From Thermotoga sp. Ku-13t (GTDB lineage Bacteria; Thermotogota; Thermotogae; Thermotogales; DSM-5069), in assembly GCF_011057685.1 (NCBI RefSeq), contig NZ_LNFY01000011.1, positions 234,406 through 298,405 on the forward strand: 64,000 nucleotides of DNA, in the 5' to 3' direction. Below are positions 42,327-50,455 of the stretch, one piece after another. The position numbers and the translations under genes are program-made. The number at the start of each line of letters is the position of its first letter. Positions within the stretch are counted from its first letter, which is position 1. Under the pieces are notes generated by a model. That model was not told the origin of the DNA and ran no database searches. It saw only the letters and a list, made by a program, of their open reading frames with translations.

Positions 42327-45005
42327 TCATTCCCAGTGCTCAGAGAGTTTCACATCGACTTTGAGCGGTACTGATAATTTTACCACTCCCTCCATGATCT
42401 CCTTTACCTTCTCTGCAACGAATTCTGCCTCTTCGTTCGGCACTTCGAAAACGAGTTCGTCGTGCACCTGCAATATCATCTTCGTTTTGAGATCGTTCCG
42501 TTTTATGAAATCGTGGACCGCGATCATCGCGAGCTTCATTATATCGGCTGCCGTACCCTGGATGGGCGTGTTCACGGCGATCCTTTCGCCTTCCTGCCGG
42601 ACCGAAGGATCGGAGGATCTGAGCTGCGGCACCTCACGCTTTCTTCCGAAGAGTGTTCTCACGTGTCCCTGAGCCTTGGCAAAGGAGATCGTTTTCGTGA
42701 GGTATTCCCTGACCTGTGGATACAGCTCGAAGTATTCCTTTATGAAAGCTTCGGCCTGCTTGTAAGAGAGCCCCGTGCGCTGTGAGAGACCGTAAGCTGT
42801 CACACCGTATATGATGGAGAAATTCACCATCTTACCTATCGACCTTTCCCGTGGACCAACGTCTTCCTCTTTGATCCCGAAGATGCGGGCAGCCGTGAAC
42901 GTGTGAACGTCTTTGTCTTTTATGAACGCCTCGATGAGGTTCTCGTCCTTGCTCATGTGCGCGAGCACCCTGAGCTCGATCTGTGAATAATCGGCGCTCA
43001 TGATCTTCCATCCCTTCTCCTGTGGTACGATGGCTTTGCGTATTTCTTTGCCTTCCTCCTGTTTGCTCGGAAGATTCTGCAAATTTGGATCGCTGCTGCT
43101 CAGTCTCCCGGTTGCCGTACCCGTCTGGTGGAAACTGGTGTGGATCCTGCCGGTCTTCGGATGAACGAGTTTGGGAAGCACGTCCAGATAGGTGGATTTC
43201 AATTTTTGATATTTCCTGTAAGAGAGTATCAGCGGCACGATGGGATGTTCATCAACGAGGTCTTCGAGCACGTCCGCCCTCGTGGAAAGCTCGCCACCGG
43301 GTGTTCTGCCCTTCGGTTTGATCCTGAGCTTTTCGAACAGCACGTACGCAGTTTGCTTTGGAGAATTCAGATTGAACACTTCGCCAGCCAGTTCGAATAT
43401 CTGTTTCGATATTTCGTCCATCTTGACGCTGTATTTCATGGACAGATCTTTCAGATAAGAAACGTCCATGTACACTCCCGTGAGTTCCATCTCCGCGAGA
43501 ATGGGGATCAGGGGCAGTTCGATCTTTTCAAAAACCTCTATCAAGCCCTGTTCGTGCAGCTTCACGTTCAGAAGCTCGTACAGCCTGCGCGTCACATCCG
43601 CATCTTCTGCGGAATACCTCGTGGCATCCTTCACGTCCACATCCGCGAAGGTCACCGCACTGAACAGGGGAGAAGAACTCTTCACCAGTTCTTCGAAGCT
43701 CATCATCTTGTAGTTGAGGAATCTCAAAGCCAGTTCATCCAGTCCGAACCTCTTCTCATCGGGGTTGAGCAGGTACGCCGCGATCATCGTATCGAACGCT
43801 GGTACGTTCGGTCTGATGCCGTGCACCATGAAGACGGAGTAATCGTACTTCAAATTCTGCCCGACGATCCTGGTGGCTCTGTTCTCCAGAACGGATTTGA
43901 GACCGTTCAAAACCTTTTCCAGAGGAAGGTTGGGTCCCTTCCTGTGTCCCACGGGGATGTAGTAACTGGTCTTGTCGGGCAGGGCAATCGACACACCCAC
44001 CAAATGTGCATCGAGTGGGACCAGGGAATCTGTTTCGGTATCTATCACGATGTACTGGCTGCTGTGCATGCGCTGCAAAAGTTGTTCGAACTCCTGTTCC
44101 GTCGTGACGGCTCTGTAGGGCGTTTGCTCCGGTTGCTGGCTGTACAGACCGAGCTCCTTCATCAAGCTCGAGAACTCGAGCTCCTTCAGAAACTCAACGA
44201 GTGCGTCCTGCCTGAACCCTCTGTATCTTAGTTCTTCCCAGTCCAGACCGAGTTCCAGATCTATCATGAGCGTGACGAGCTTCTTGCTCTTGAACGCATC
44301 GTCTCTGTACTGCAGCAGCAACTTTCCTATCTTGCTGTTCTTGTCGATCTTTTCATATATCTCTTCCAGACTACCATACTTATTTATCAGCTCCACGGCT
44401 GTTTTTGCACCTATACCGTACACTCCTGGAACGTTGTCGACGGCATCCCCCGCGAGTGCCAGCAGATCGACGATATGCCTCGGTGGCACCTGAAACTTTT
44501 CCAGAACCTTTCGTTCGTTGTAAAGTTCGAGCTCCGAGATGCCCTTGATCGGTCTGAAAACCTTTATCTTCTCGCTCACCAGCTGCAACACGTCTTTGTC
44601 CCCACTGACAATGTAGATCTCTTCGAAACGACTTTCTCCCTTCTTTGCGAGCGTTGCGATCACATCGTCCGCTTCACAGCCTTCGTACTCGAGCACTTTC
44701 ACGCCGAGCGCTTCAACACCGCGCTTTATGTAAGGCAGCTGCTGCACCATCGCGTCCGGTGCGGATGGTCTCTGCGCCTTGTACTCCGCCAACAACTCGT
44801 GACGGTAGGTCCTGGTCTTTTTGTCCATCGCGAAACCTGCATAGTCCCCTTCCCTGACGTGTTCCCTCAGGAATTTGATCATCATGCGCATCAGGCCATA
44901 AGTGGCATTCGTGGGAATGCCACTGCTCGTACTCAAAGCCTGATCGATCGCGTAGTAAGCCCTGAAGGCCAAACCAGTACCATCAAAGAGAAACAGTCTT
45001 GCCAT
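42327..45005 (-). CDS. polA: DNA polymerase I
   Basis: An 892-residue A-family polymerase for gap filling and primer removal. The N-terminal 5'-nuclease domain has YEGCEADDVIATLA and helix-hairpin-helix AGDAVDNVPGVYGIG. The proofreading domain keeps the DxE motif (VIDTETDSLVP) and DFDTMIAAYLL-type PAFDTMIAAYLL, so it should be active, unlike Taq. The polymerase domain has SADYSQIELRVLAH (motif A), RSIGKMVNFSIIYG (motif B) and QVHDELVFE (motif C). Full length for Thermotoga. Its start overlaps the CMD gene by 23 nt. Confidence 0.97.
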   Translation of the reverse strand: MARLFLFDGTGLAFRAYYAIDQALSTSSGIPTNATYGLMRMMIKFLREHVREGDYAGFAMDKKTRTYRHELLAEYKAQRPSAPDAMVQQLPYIKRGVEALGVKVLEYEGCEADDVIATLAKKGESRFEEIYIVSGDKDVLQLVSEKIKVFRPIKGISELELYNERKVLEKFQVPPRHIVDLLALAGDAVDNVPGVYGIGAKTAVELINKYGSLEEIYEKIDKNSKIGKLLLQYRDDAFKSKKLVTLMIDLELGLDWEELRYRGFRQDALVEFLKELEFSSLMKELGLYSQQPEQTPYRAVTTEQEFEQLLQRMHSSQYIVIDTETDSLVPLDAHLVGVSIALPDKTSYYIPVGHRKGPNLPLEKVLNGLKSVLENRATRIVGQNLKYDYSVFMVHGIRPNVPAFDTMIAAYLLNPDEKRFGLDELALRFLNYKMMSFEELVKSSSPLFSAVTFADVDVKDATRYSAEDADVTRRLYELLNVKLHEQGLIEVFEKIELPLIPILAEMELTGVYMDVSYLKDLSMKYSVKMDEISKQIFELAGEVFNLNSPKQTAYVLFEKLRIKPKGRTPGGELSTRADVLEDLVDEHPIVPLILSYRKYQKLKSTYLDVLPKLVHPKTGRIHTSFHQTGTATGRLSSSDPNLQNLPSKQEEGKEIRKAIVPQEKGWKIMSADYSQIELRVLAHMSKDENLIEAFIKDKDVHTFTAARIFGIKEEDVGPRERSIGKMVNFSIIYGVTAYGLSQRTGLSYKQAEAFIKEYFELYPQVREYLTKTISFAKAQGHVRTLFGRKREVPQLRSSDPSVRQEGERIAVNTPIQGTAADIMKLAMIAVHDFIKRNDLKTKMILQVHDELVFEVPNEEAEFVAEKVKEIMEGVVKLSVPLKVDVKLSEHWE

Positions 45006-45345
45006 TCCTCTCGAGCTCCCTCAGCTCCTCCAGGATTTCGACCGCCTTCCTGAGGTGCGGGATCACGATCGAACCCCCAACGACCAGCGCCACGTTGAAG
45101 ATCTCGAAGAATTCCTCATCGCTCGTTCCGAGCTGGAACAACCTTATCATGTGGTATGCGATGCAATCGTTGCACCTGAGCACCATCGAAGCCACGAGGC
45201 CAAGCATCTCCTTTGTCTTCGTATCCAGAGCACCCTTCTCGTACACCTGCGAGTCGAGGTTCATGAACCGCTTCGTGTGAAGATTTCCCTTCTCGTGTAT
45301 CAGTTTGTTCAACCTTGCCCTGTAATCGATGAATTCCTCTATCAT
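44983..45345 (-). CDS. Carboxymuconolactone decarboxylase/AhpD-like protein
   Basis: A 120-residue helical protein with the AhpD/CMD motif RCNDCIAYHMI, which contains a CxxC pair and a following His. This favours an AhpD-like thiol peroxidase or reductase role over a true decarboxylase. ATG start right after the MBL gene stop, with GGAGGTGGG upstream. Its 3' end overlaps polA. Confidence 0.88.
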   Translation of the reverse strand: MIEEFIDYRARLNKLIHEKGNLHTKRFMNLDSQVYEKGALDTKTKEMLGLVASMVLRCNDCIAYHMIRLFQLGTSDEEFFEIFNVALVVGGSIVIPHLRKAVEILEELRELERNGKTVSL

Positions 45346-45972
45346 TCACCCACCTCCAACCTTCATGGGGACATCGTGACTGAAAACGATCCAGTCGCAC
45401 TCCTTGGACATCTTCGTGATGAATTCTCCTGCCGCGTCTTTCTTGTAACCTTTCATGTACTCGAAGTACTCGATCCTGCTGTAACATATGTCCCCAGGCA
45501 TCAGGATCTTTCCCATGTTCTCGGTCTCTATCAACAAAGAGATGTGTTCTGAAGAATGGTACGGTGTGTGAAACACCCGCACACAATCGAAGAGCACGTC
45601 CCCATCTTTGAGTGTTTGAACTTTTTTCCAGCTTTCCAAAACCATGCTGTAGAAAGGCCCGCTCATCGGCCCAAACGCGGCGTAGTTCTTCTCCCTGTAT
45701 CTTTCGTGGACGTGGACCGTGGCGTTTGCGAAAAAGATCGAGCAGAAAATGTGGTCCATATGCACGTGCGACACAACGAGGTCCGTCACGTCCTGTGGTT
45801 TGATGCCCCTTTCTTTCAACGCACGTTCCAGAGCTTCCCAGCTTGGAAATCCTCCGGGTTCAACGAGCACGAGTCTTTCCCCGTCGCTCAGCAGCGCCAC
45901 GGTGCAGTAGGGTGCCATCACGTAAGGTGGAAATCTGATGCTCCCACCCGGTACGAGAATTTCGAACTTCAT
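45346..45972 (-). CDS. MBL-fold metallohydrolase
   Basis: A 208-residue metallo-beta-lactamase fold protein. The metal-binding motif VSHVHMDHIF (HxHxDH) is intact, with further ligands likely in FHTPYHSSEHISLL and the terminal FSHDV. An unusual hydrophobic start (PGGSIRFPPYVMAPYCTVALL) precedes the fold. Substrate unknown; many such proteins hydrolyse thioesters or phosphodiesters. It precedes the CMD gene without a gap, suggesting a shared metabolic role. ATG after GGGGTGATCC. Confidence 0.85.
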   Translation of the reverse strand: MKFEILVPGGSIRFPPYVMAPYCTVALLSDGERLVLVEPGGFPSWEALERALKERGIKPQDVTDLVVSHVHMDHIFCSIFFANATVHVHERYREKNYAAFGPMSGPFYSMVLESWKKVQTLKDGDVLFDCVRVFHTPYHSSEHISLLIETENMGKILMPGDICYSRIEYFEYMKGYKKDAAGEFITKMSKECDWIVFSHDVPMKVGGG

Positions 45973-45978
45973 CGAGGA

Positions 45979-46686
45979 TCACCCCAAAAGAAAACTCAAA
46001 AATGCGATCGTCAGACAATAATCGGCGAACAGTCGCAATTTTCGTATCGTGACCATCTTTTTCAACACGGCGAGCGCAATCAAACTGCTGAAGAAAGAAA
46101 CCGCGAAAACCGGACTCATCACCAGGTCCGCTTGCCTCAATTTCAGCAAACTCGCACCGAGTAGCACAGGTATCGCCATCAGGAACGTGTAGCTCACAGC
46201 CTCTTCCTTTCTGAAACCGAACAGTGTGACGGCGGATAAGACCATTCCGCTCCTCGAAACACCCGGCAAGACAGCGATCGCCTGGAACAGCCCTATCAGG
46301 AACGCGTGCTTGATGCTCATCGATTCCAAGCTTTTGTCTCCCTCCTTCAACGACGCCAGAAGTAAGAAAATCGCGGTGATGGAAAAGAACAGAGGTAGAA
46401 AAGTCGAATTTTCAAACACCATCTCAACATATTCTTCGAAGAAAAGGCCCACGACCGCCGCCGGGATGGTGGAAACAACGAGGTTCACAAGGATTCTCCA
46501 TGTTTTTAAAACTCTCAGGATGTCTCTACTAACGAACAAGACCACCGCGAGCAAGCTTCCCGCGTGTAAGAGGACGACTGTTCGCAGGCTCGTATCGACC
46601 TGGAACAGTTTCGAGAACAGAAGAACGTGGCCTGAACTCGAAACGGGCAAAAATTCTGTCGCACCCTGTACCGCTGCCAGGAGCAA
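45979..46686 (-). CDS. uppP: Undecaprenyl-diphosphatase UppP (BacA)
   Basis: A 235-residue polytopic membrane phosphatase that recycles the lipid carrier of cell-wall synthesis. Both catalytic motifs are present: QGATEFLPVSSSGH near the start and VLPGVSRSGMVL in the second half. A TTG at 46686 gives an N-terminus slightly shorter than usual. GGAGGAGGAAGG lies 12 nt upstream, so a CTG three codons earlier is possible. The gene follows the CBS-ACT gene almost without gap. Confidence 0.92.
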   Translation of the reverse strand: MLLAAVQGATEFLPVSSSGHVLLFSKLFQVDTSLRTVVLLHAGSLLAVVLFVSRDILRVLKTWRILVNLVVSTIPAAVVGLFFEEYVEMVFENSTFLPLFFSITAIFLLLASLKEGDKSLESMSIKHAFLIGLFQAIAVLPGVSRSGMVLSAVTLFGFRKEEAVSYTFLMAIPVLLGASLLKLRQADLVMSPVFAVSFFSSLIALAVLKKMVTIRKLRLFADYCLTIAFLSFLLG

Positions 46687-46691
46687 CTCTT

Positions 46692-47294
46692 TCAGAAGCC
46701 TTCCTCCTCCACAACTTTCAGAAATTCGATTCCCAGTTCCTTGAGGAGTTTTTCTATCTGTTTAGGCTCCGAAGCATCCACCTTTATGGAAACGCTTCGA
46801 AAACCGTCCCGTTTGACCGTGTTCACCGCGAGTACGTTGATGCTGTTCAGCGCGAACACATCAAGAACCTTCTTCAGTTCTCCAGGCTTATCCTGCAGCG
46901 TCAGCAGTATGCGAACACCCGGTTCGTCCATCGCAGTTATGGCGACGAAAGCTTCGAGCACTTCGGTGAGCGTGATCACGCCCTTCACCTTCATGTCCGA
47001 ATCGACGACCGCCAAGCAGCGTTCGTGGGATTCTCTGAAAGTGAGCGCGGCCTCTTCTATGTAACTGTCTTCGTGGGTGAAGAATTCGGGGAACACGACG
47101 TAATCTTCCACGGATGATTCAAGATCGGCGTTCGCGAGGCTATTTTTGTAAACGAACCCGGCGAACCTTCCTTCTTCGTCGACGGTCACGCAATAGTCGG
47201 TTCTGTATTTCCTCATCTGGTTGAGAGCTTCCTGTACCGTCGCCTTCACGCTGATGGAAGGAAAATCATCGTTCAACCAGTTCTTCACGAGCAT
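46692..47294 (-). CDS. CBS-pair plus ACT domain protein
   Basis: A 200-residue protein with two CBS motifs (about 1-60 and 70-125) followed by a C-terminal ACT domain (about 128-200) recognised by VRILLTLQDKPGELKKVLDVFALNSINVLAV, quoted by ends. CBS pairs bind adenosine ligands and ACT domains bind amino acids, so this looks like a small-molecule sensor of the AcuB type. Its target is unknown. ATG preceded by GGGGG. It is the first gene on the left of the putative origin and is transcribed away from it. Confidence 0.88.
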   Translation of the reverse strand: MLVKNWLNDDFPSISVKATVQEALNQMRKYRTDYCVTVDEEGRFAGFVYKNSLANADLESSVEDYVVFPEFFTHEDSYIEEAALTFRESHERCLAVVDSDMKVKGVITLTEVLEAFVAITAMDEPGVRILLTLQDKPGELKKVLDVFALNSINVLAVNTVKRDGFRSVSIKVDASEPKQIEKLLKELGIEFLKVVEEEGF

Positions 47295-47318
47295 TCGATC
47301 GCCCCCAGATTTTGGAAA

Positions 47319-47352
47319 ATCTTACCGTTCCTATCCTAAGAACATTTTACCA
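47319..47352 (-). promoter_or_regulatory. Candidate promoters of the CBS-ACT gene
   Basis: On the minus strand, TGGTAAAATG covers 47352 to 47343 and gives an extended -10 (TG-G-TAAAAT), leaving about 45 nt of leader before the ATG at 47294. A second weaker -10-like TAAGAT lies downstream near 47319. The first is the mirror image of the minD promoter on the other side of the origin. Confidence 0.45.
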
Positions 47353-47363
47353 TCGTAATTCTA

Positions 47364-47394
47364 AGTTAGTAGTAGTAGTAAATAATAGGGGGGG
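47364..47394 (+). repeat. TAG/TAA trinucleotide tract and G run (DnaA-trio-like)
   Basis: Four TAG units in tandem, then TAA and ATAATA, lead into a run of seven G and directly into the first 12-mer box at 47393. This order (AT-rich, trinucleotides, GC cluster, DnaA box) is the arrangement known for bacterial basal unwinding elements. Confidence 0.65.
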
Positions 47395-47791
47395 TGGTAA
47401 ATTTTGTAACGCAACTCGTTGCGTAAACGAATATGCGCTACAGGAGCGAGAATGTGAAATATGATAGGGTGGTAAGTTGCGTGGTAAATTGCGTGGTAGA
47501 TTTCTCGGTGGAAATGGTAAATTAGTACTGAAATAGGCTTCAGTTCGAGATTTTTCGCGTGGTAAATTCTTTAAATGCTTGGTAGAACTGAAGGTTAGAT
47601 TTCTGACTGTTTTCATCCACTTTTCAGTGAAGCGATGATGTTCCTTTATCCATGACGGTTTGGAGAAATCTACCACCAGAAAAATGGCTTCTGAAGCCAA
47701 ATTTCGACGAAATCTACCACCTTTACATATGTTGTGGTGCGTAATCTACCACACAACATGTAGTATGTACCAGCAACTCACCCGTCGTTGT

Positions 47792-47799
47792 GGTAAAAT
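47792..47799 (+). promoter_or_regulatory. Candidate extended -10 of minD
   Basis: TGGTAAAAT ends at 47799, giving TG-G-TAAAAT, about 35 nt before the minD start. It lies within a degenerate 12-mer box (47789-47800), so DnaA binding and minD transcription could compete. No good -35 was seen. Confidence 0.5.
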
Positions 47800-47834
47800 G
47801 TATGCGAAAAAGTTCTTCAGGGTGGTGAACGTTC

Positions 47835-48650
47835 GTGGCCAAAGTCATCGTCGTTACGTCTGGAAAAGGTGGGGTCGGCAAAACAACTGTGACCGCCAAT
47901 CTCGGTTGCACTCTGGCAAAACTCGGTGAAAAGGTGTGTGTGATAGATGCGGACATCGGCTTGAAGAATCTTGATGTGGTGCTCGGACTGGAGAACAGAG
48001 TCGTTCACACCTTGCTCGACGTGGTCAACGGTAAGGTGAGTGCCCAGGAGGCTCTGGTGAAACACAAGCAGCAGCGCAATTTGTACCTCCTGGCAACGTC
48101 CCAGGTTGCGACCAAAGAGATGGTCTCGCCGGAGGACATGAAGGCGGTGGTGAAAGCTCTCCATCCTCTGTTCGATTACATACTCATAGATTCTCCAGCG
48201 GGTATAGAAAGAGGTTTCAGGAACGCGGTCGCACCGGCCGAGATGGCCCTGATAGTCACCACCCCGGAGCTTCCCGCGCTCTCGGATGCCGACAGGGTCG
48301 TTGGTCTGCTGGAGAATCTTGGATTCGATGAAAAAACGATGAAAGTCGTGTTGAACAGGTTCAAACCGAAGATGGTTAAAGCCGGTGAGATGCTTACTGA
48401 GCAGGACGTTGCCTCAACGCTTGCGCTCGAGATCATCGGAGTCATCCCGGACTGCGAGGACGTCATAATCGCCACGAACAAAGGGATTCCCGTTGTACTC
48501 AACGGAGATCTGAATATAACGCGCGTCTTCGAGAATATCGCGAGACGCCTCAAAGGGGAAACCATACCACTGGATCAGGATCTGATGCAGGCACAGGAAA
48601 AAGGTTTGCTTGCCTTCTTCAGAAATCTCTTCGGCCGAAAGAGGAGCTGA
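47835..48650 (+). CDS. minD: Septum site-determining ATPase MinD
   Basis: A 271-residue membrane-associated ATPase that positions the division site. The deviant Walker A motif KGGVGKTT with its signature first Lys is at residues 10-17, followed by DADIGLKNLDVVLGLENR and DSPAGIERGF. The C-terminal amphipathic targeting helix is LLAFFRNLFGRKRS. GTG 47835 is preceded by CAGGGTGGTGA. minE follows with a one-base overlap. minC is not present in the window. Confidence 0.96.
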   Translation: MAKVIVVTSGKGGVGKTTVTANLGCTLAKLGEKVCVIDADIGLKNLDVVLGLENRVVHTLLDVVNGKVSAQEALVKHKQQRNLYLLATSQVATKEMVSPEDMKAVVKALHPLFDYILIDSPAGIERGFRNAVAPAEMALIVTTPELPALSDADRVVGLLENLGFDEKTMKVVLNRFKPKMVKAGEMLTEQDVASTLALEIIGVIPDCEDVIIATNKGIPVVLNGDLNITRVFENIARRLKGETIPLDQDLMQAQEKGLLAFFRNLFGRKRS

Positions 48651-48931
48651 TGGTGATGTGGTTCTTCGGCCTCTTCAGCAGGAAGAAAAAGCGTGAGAAA
48701 AGCAGAGACACAGCTTACAAAAGACTCGAAGCGATTCTCGAAAGGAGAAGACCAGTTTCTGTAACTGAAATAGTTCCCAAGAGCGAGTTCGAAGAGAACT
48801 CTGAAAAGATAAAGGAAAAGATCGTCACCTGGGTGAGCGACACGTTCAGGGTTTCCCCTGAGAGGGTCAAGGTCGAGTTCGAAGAGCACAACGGTTATAT
48901 AGTCATCATAACGAACGTCATGTTCGAGTGA
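48650..48931 (+). CDS. minE: Cell division topological specificity factor MinE
   Basis: A 93-residue protein. An amphipathic membrane-targeting start (MWFFGLFSRKKK) precedes the MinD-activating helix AYKRLEAILERRRP and a C-terminal dimerisation domain with DTFRVSPERVKVEFEEHNGYIVIITNV, quoted by ends. It stimulates MinD ATPase to drive oscillation. ATG 48650 overlaps the minD stop (TGATG); a second in-frame ATG at 48656 is possible. GAGGAG lies upstream. Confidence 0.92.
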   Translation: MVMWFFGLFSRKKKREKSRDTAYKRLEAILERRRPVSVTEIVPKSEFEENSEKIKEKIVTWVSDTFRVSPERVKVEFEEHNGYIVIITNVMFE

Positions 48932-48938
48932 AACTGTC

Positions 48939-49340
48939 ATGAAGGGCTTTTCCCTCAGAACGAAACAGAGAGTCGAGATGGTCGATATCACGGACCAGGT
49001 CCAGCAGATCGTGGCAGAGTCCGGCGTGAAATCCGGTGTCTGCTTCGTTTTCGTACCACACACCACGGCAGCGATCACCATCAACGAGGGAGCCGACAGG
49101 TCCGTTCGAATGGACATCCTGGAGAGGCTGTCAAACATCGTGCCCGCCAACGCGAACTACCACCATCTGGAAGGCAACGCCGATGCACACATAAAGGCGA
49201 GTTTGATAGGTTCTTCTGTGGCCGTCCCCATCGAGAATGCAAAACTCGCCCTCGGTACATGGCAACGCATATTCTTCTGTGAGTTCGACGGCCCGAGGGC
49301 GAGAGAGGTCTTCGTTCAGATCGTTGAGGCCAGATCCTGA
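48939..49340 (+). CDS. YjbQ/UPF0047 family protein
   Basis: A 133-residue protein of the YjbQ family with the signatures FVPHTTAAITINEGAD and NADAHIKASLIGSSV. Members show weak thiamine-phosphate synthase activity, but the physiological role is uncertain. ATG start 8 nt after minE. The last 25 nt overlap the convergent decarboxylase gene. Confidence 0.92.
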   Translation: MKGFSLRTKQRVEMVDITDQVQQIVAESGVKSGVCFVFVPHTTAAITINEGADRSVRMDILERLSNIVPANANYHHLEGNADAHIKASLIGSSVAVPIENAKLALGTWQRIFFCEFDGPRAREVFVQIVEARS

Positions 49341-50455
49341 ACGAAGTACACGCGTGGACCAGGAATTCCGTTGAAGTTCGTGGCGTACTCGACCGTGTAT
49401 GCACCCGCGTTTATGAAGTACAAAATATCATCGAGCGTGACGTTGTACGGGAGCATCGCATCGTCGTAAATCTTGTCGACGCTGTCGCACGTGGGACCCG
49501 CCAGAACGAATGGCATCTTCTGTTCATTCTCTTTTCCTTCCACGACGATTTCGTAGCGGAAGTTCTCGATGGTTTCCATCAGACCATGGAAGACACCGGC
49601 GTCTATGTAGACCCATTCTTCACTCCCGCGCCGGCATCTCAGCAGGACCCTACTGACCAATATGGCTGAGTCGCCGACCATGGAGCGACCGGGCTCGGCG
49701 AAGATCTGAAGATCGTTCACCCCGTACAGGAACTCGTTGACAGCCTGCATGACGGTGCGACCAATCTCGTCGACGTCCGGGATCGGTTTGACATGTTTGA
49801 CGGGGATGCCTCCACCGATGTCGAGCACGTTCAGGTTGATTCCGTACAGCTTCTCAGCCCAGTAGAAGACCCTTGCCACGCTTTCGATGGCGTTCCACCA
49901 GCTTTTGGGATCGTAGTTCTGTGATCCGACGTGGAAGCTCACACCCACCGGATGGAGTCTGAGCCTTGCGGCCTGTTCTATGAGCTGCACCGCGCTCAAT
50001 GGATCGGTACCGAACTTCCTCGAGAGCGGCCAGTCGCTGTGTCTGTTCTCAACTGCAACCCTGATGATCACCTGAGAACCCGGAGCGTTTTCGGCGATCT
50101 TTTCCAGCTCCATGGGTGAATCGGCGACGAACAGCTTCAATCCTATGTCGTACGCGTAAGCGATGTCCCTTTCTCTCTTTATGGGGTTGGCGAAGATCAT
50201 CCTGTCCGGTGTGATCTGAAGGCTCAGCAGTTTGTTGATCTCACCCACAGAGGCCACGTCGAAGTTGCTTCCAAGATCTCTGAGCCTTTCGATGATCCTC
50301 GGATGGCTGTTGGCTTTCACCGCGTAGAAGATCCTGCAGCCTGGAATGGCGTTTGCCAGCTTTCTGTAGTTGTCTTCGACGATGTCGAGGTCAATGAGCA
50401 GAAAGGGAGTATCGAGCTTCTTCGCAGCCCTTCTGACAAGTTCGTTCACTGTCAT
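49316..50455 (-). CDS. Ornithine/lysine decarboxylase, fold III PLP enzyme
   Basis: A 379-residue alanine-racemase-fold decarboxylase. The PLP Lys is in FYAVKANSHP. Other marks are HVGSQNYDP, DIGGGIPV, FAEPGRSMVG and GPTCDSVDKIYDD, whose Cys-Asp pair is the substrate-binding motif of ornithine decarboxylases rather than of LysA. It therefore most likely makes putrescine or cadaverine for polyamine synthesis, with ornithine preferred; dual specificity is possible. ATG overlaps the stop of the GAF protein gene (ATGA). Confidence 0.88.
   Translation of the reverse strand: MTVNELVRRAAKKLDTPFLLIDLDIVEDNYRKLANAIPGCRIFYAVKANSHPRIIERLRDLGSNFDVASVGEINKLLSLQITPDRMIFANPIKRERDIAYAYDIGLKLFVADSPMELEKIAENAPGSQVIIRVAVENRHSDWPLSRKFGTDPLSAVQLIEQAARLRLHPVGVSFHVGSQNYDPKSWWNAIESVARVFYWAEKLYGINLNVLDIGGGIPVKHVKPIPDVDEIGRTVMQAVNEFLYGVNDLQIFAEPGRSMVGDSAILVSRVLLRCRRGSEEWVYIDAGVFHGLMETIENFRYEIVVEGKENEQKMPFVLAGPTCDSVDKIYDDAMLPYNVTLDDILYFINAGAYTVEYATNFNGIPGPRVYFVQDLASTI

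Larger units (their letters stand above)
47340..47800. other. oriC: Putative chromosomal replication origin (oriC)
   Basis: This 540-bp gap (47295-47834) is the only long non-coding stretch in the window. It has repeated 12-mers close to GGTGGTAGATTT or its complement AAATCTACCACC, which differs at one base from the T. maritima DnaA box AAACCTACCACC. Top-strand GTGGTA copies: 47393-47404 (11/12), 47468-47479, 47480-47491, 47492-47503 (11/12), 47513-47524, 47558-47569, 47578-47589 and 47789-47800. Opposite copies: 47666-47677 (12/12), 47710-47721 (12/12) and 47742-47753 (10/12). A TAG-trinucleotide tract and a G run precede the first box, and ACGCAAC/GTTGCGT form an inverted repeat at 47409-47424. 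A 117-codon frame here is only the translated repeat and is not a gene. Confidence 0.85.

Noticed and set aside
43128..44231. 367-codon + strand frame opposite polA
   Set aside because: Antisense shadow of the polymerase gene.
47347..47700. A 117-codon minus-strand frame with PRNLPRNLPRNLPP-like repeats
   Set aside because: The repeats are the translated DnaA-box-like elements of the origin region. There is no good start site or family resemblance.
47390..47760. CRISPR-like array
   Set aside because: Repeat units are 12 bp or less, irregularly spaced, in both orientations and degenerate, unlike CRISPR repeats; no cas genes are present.
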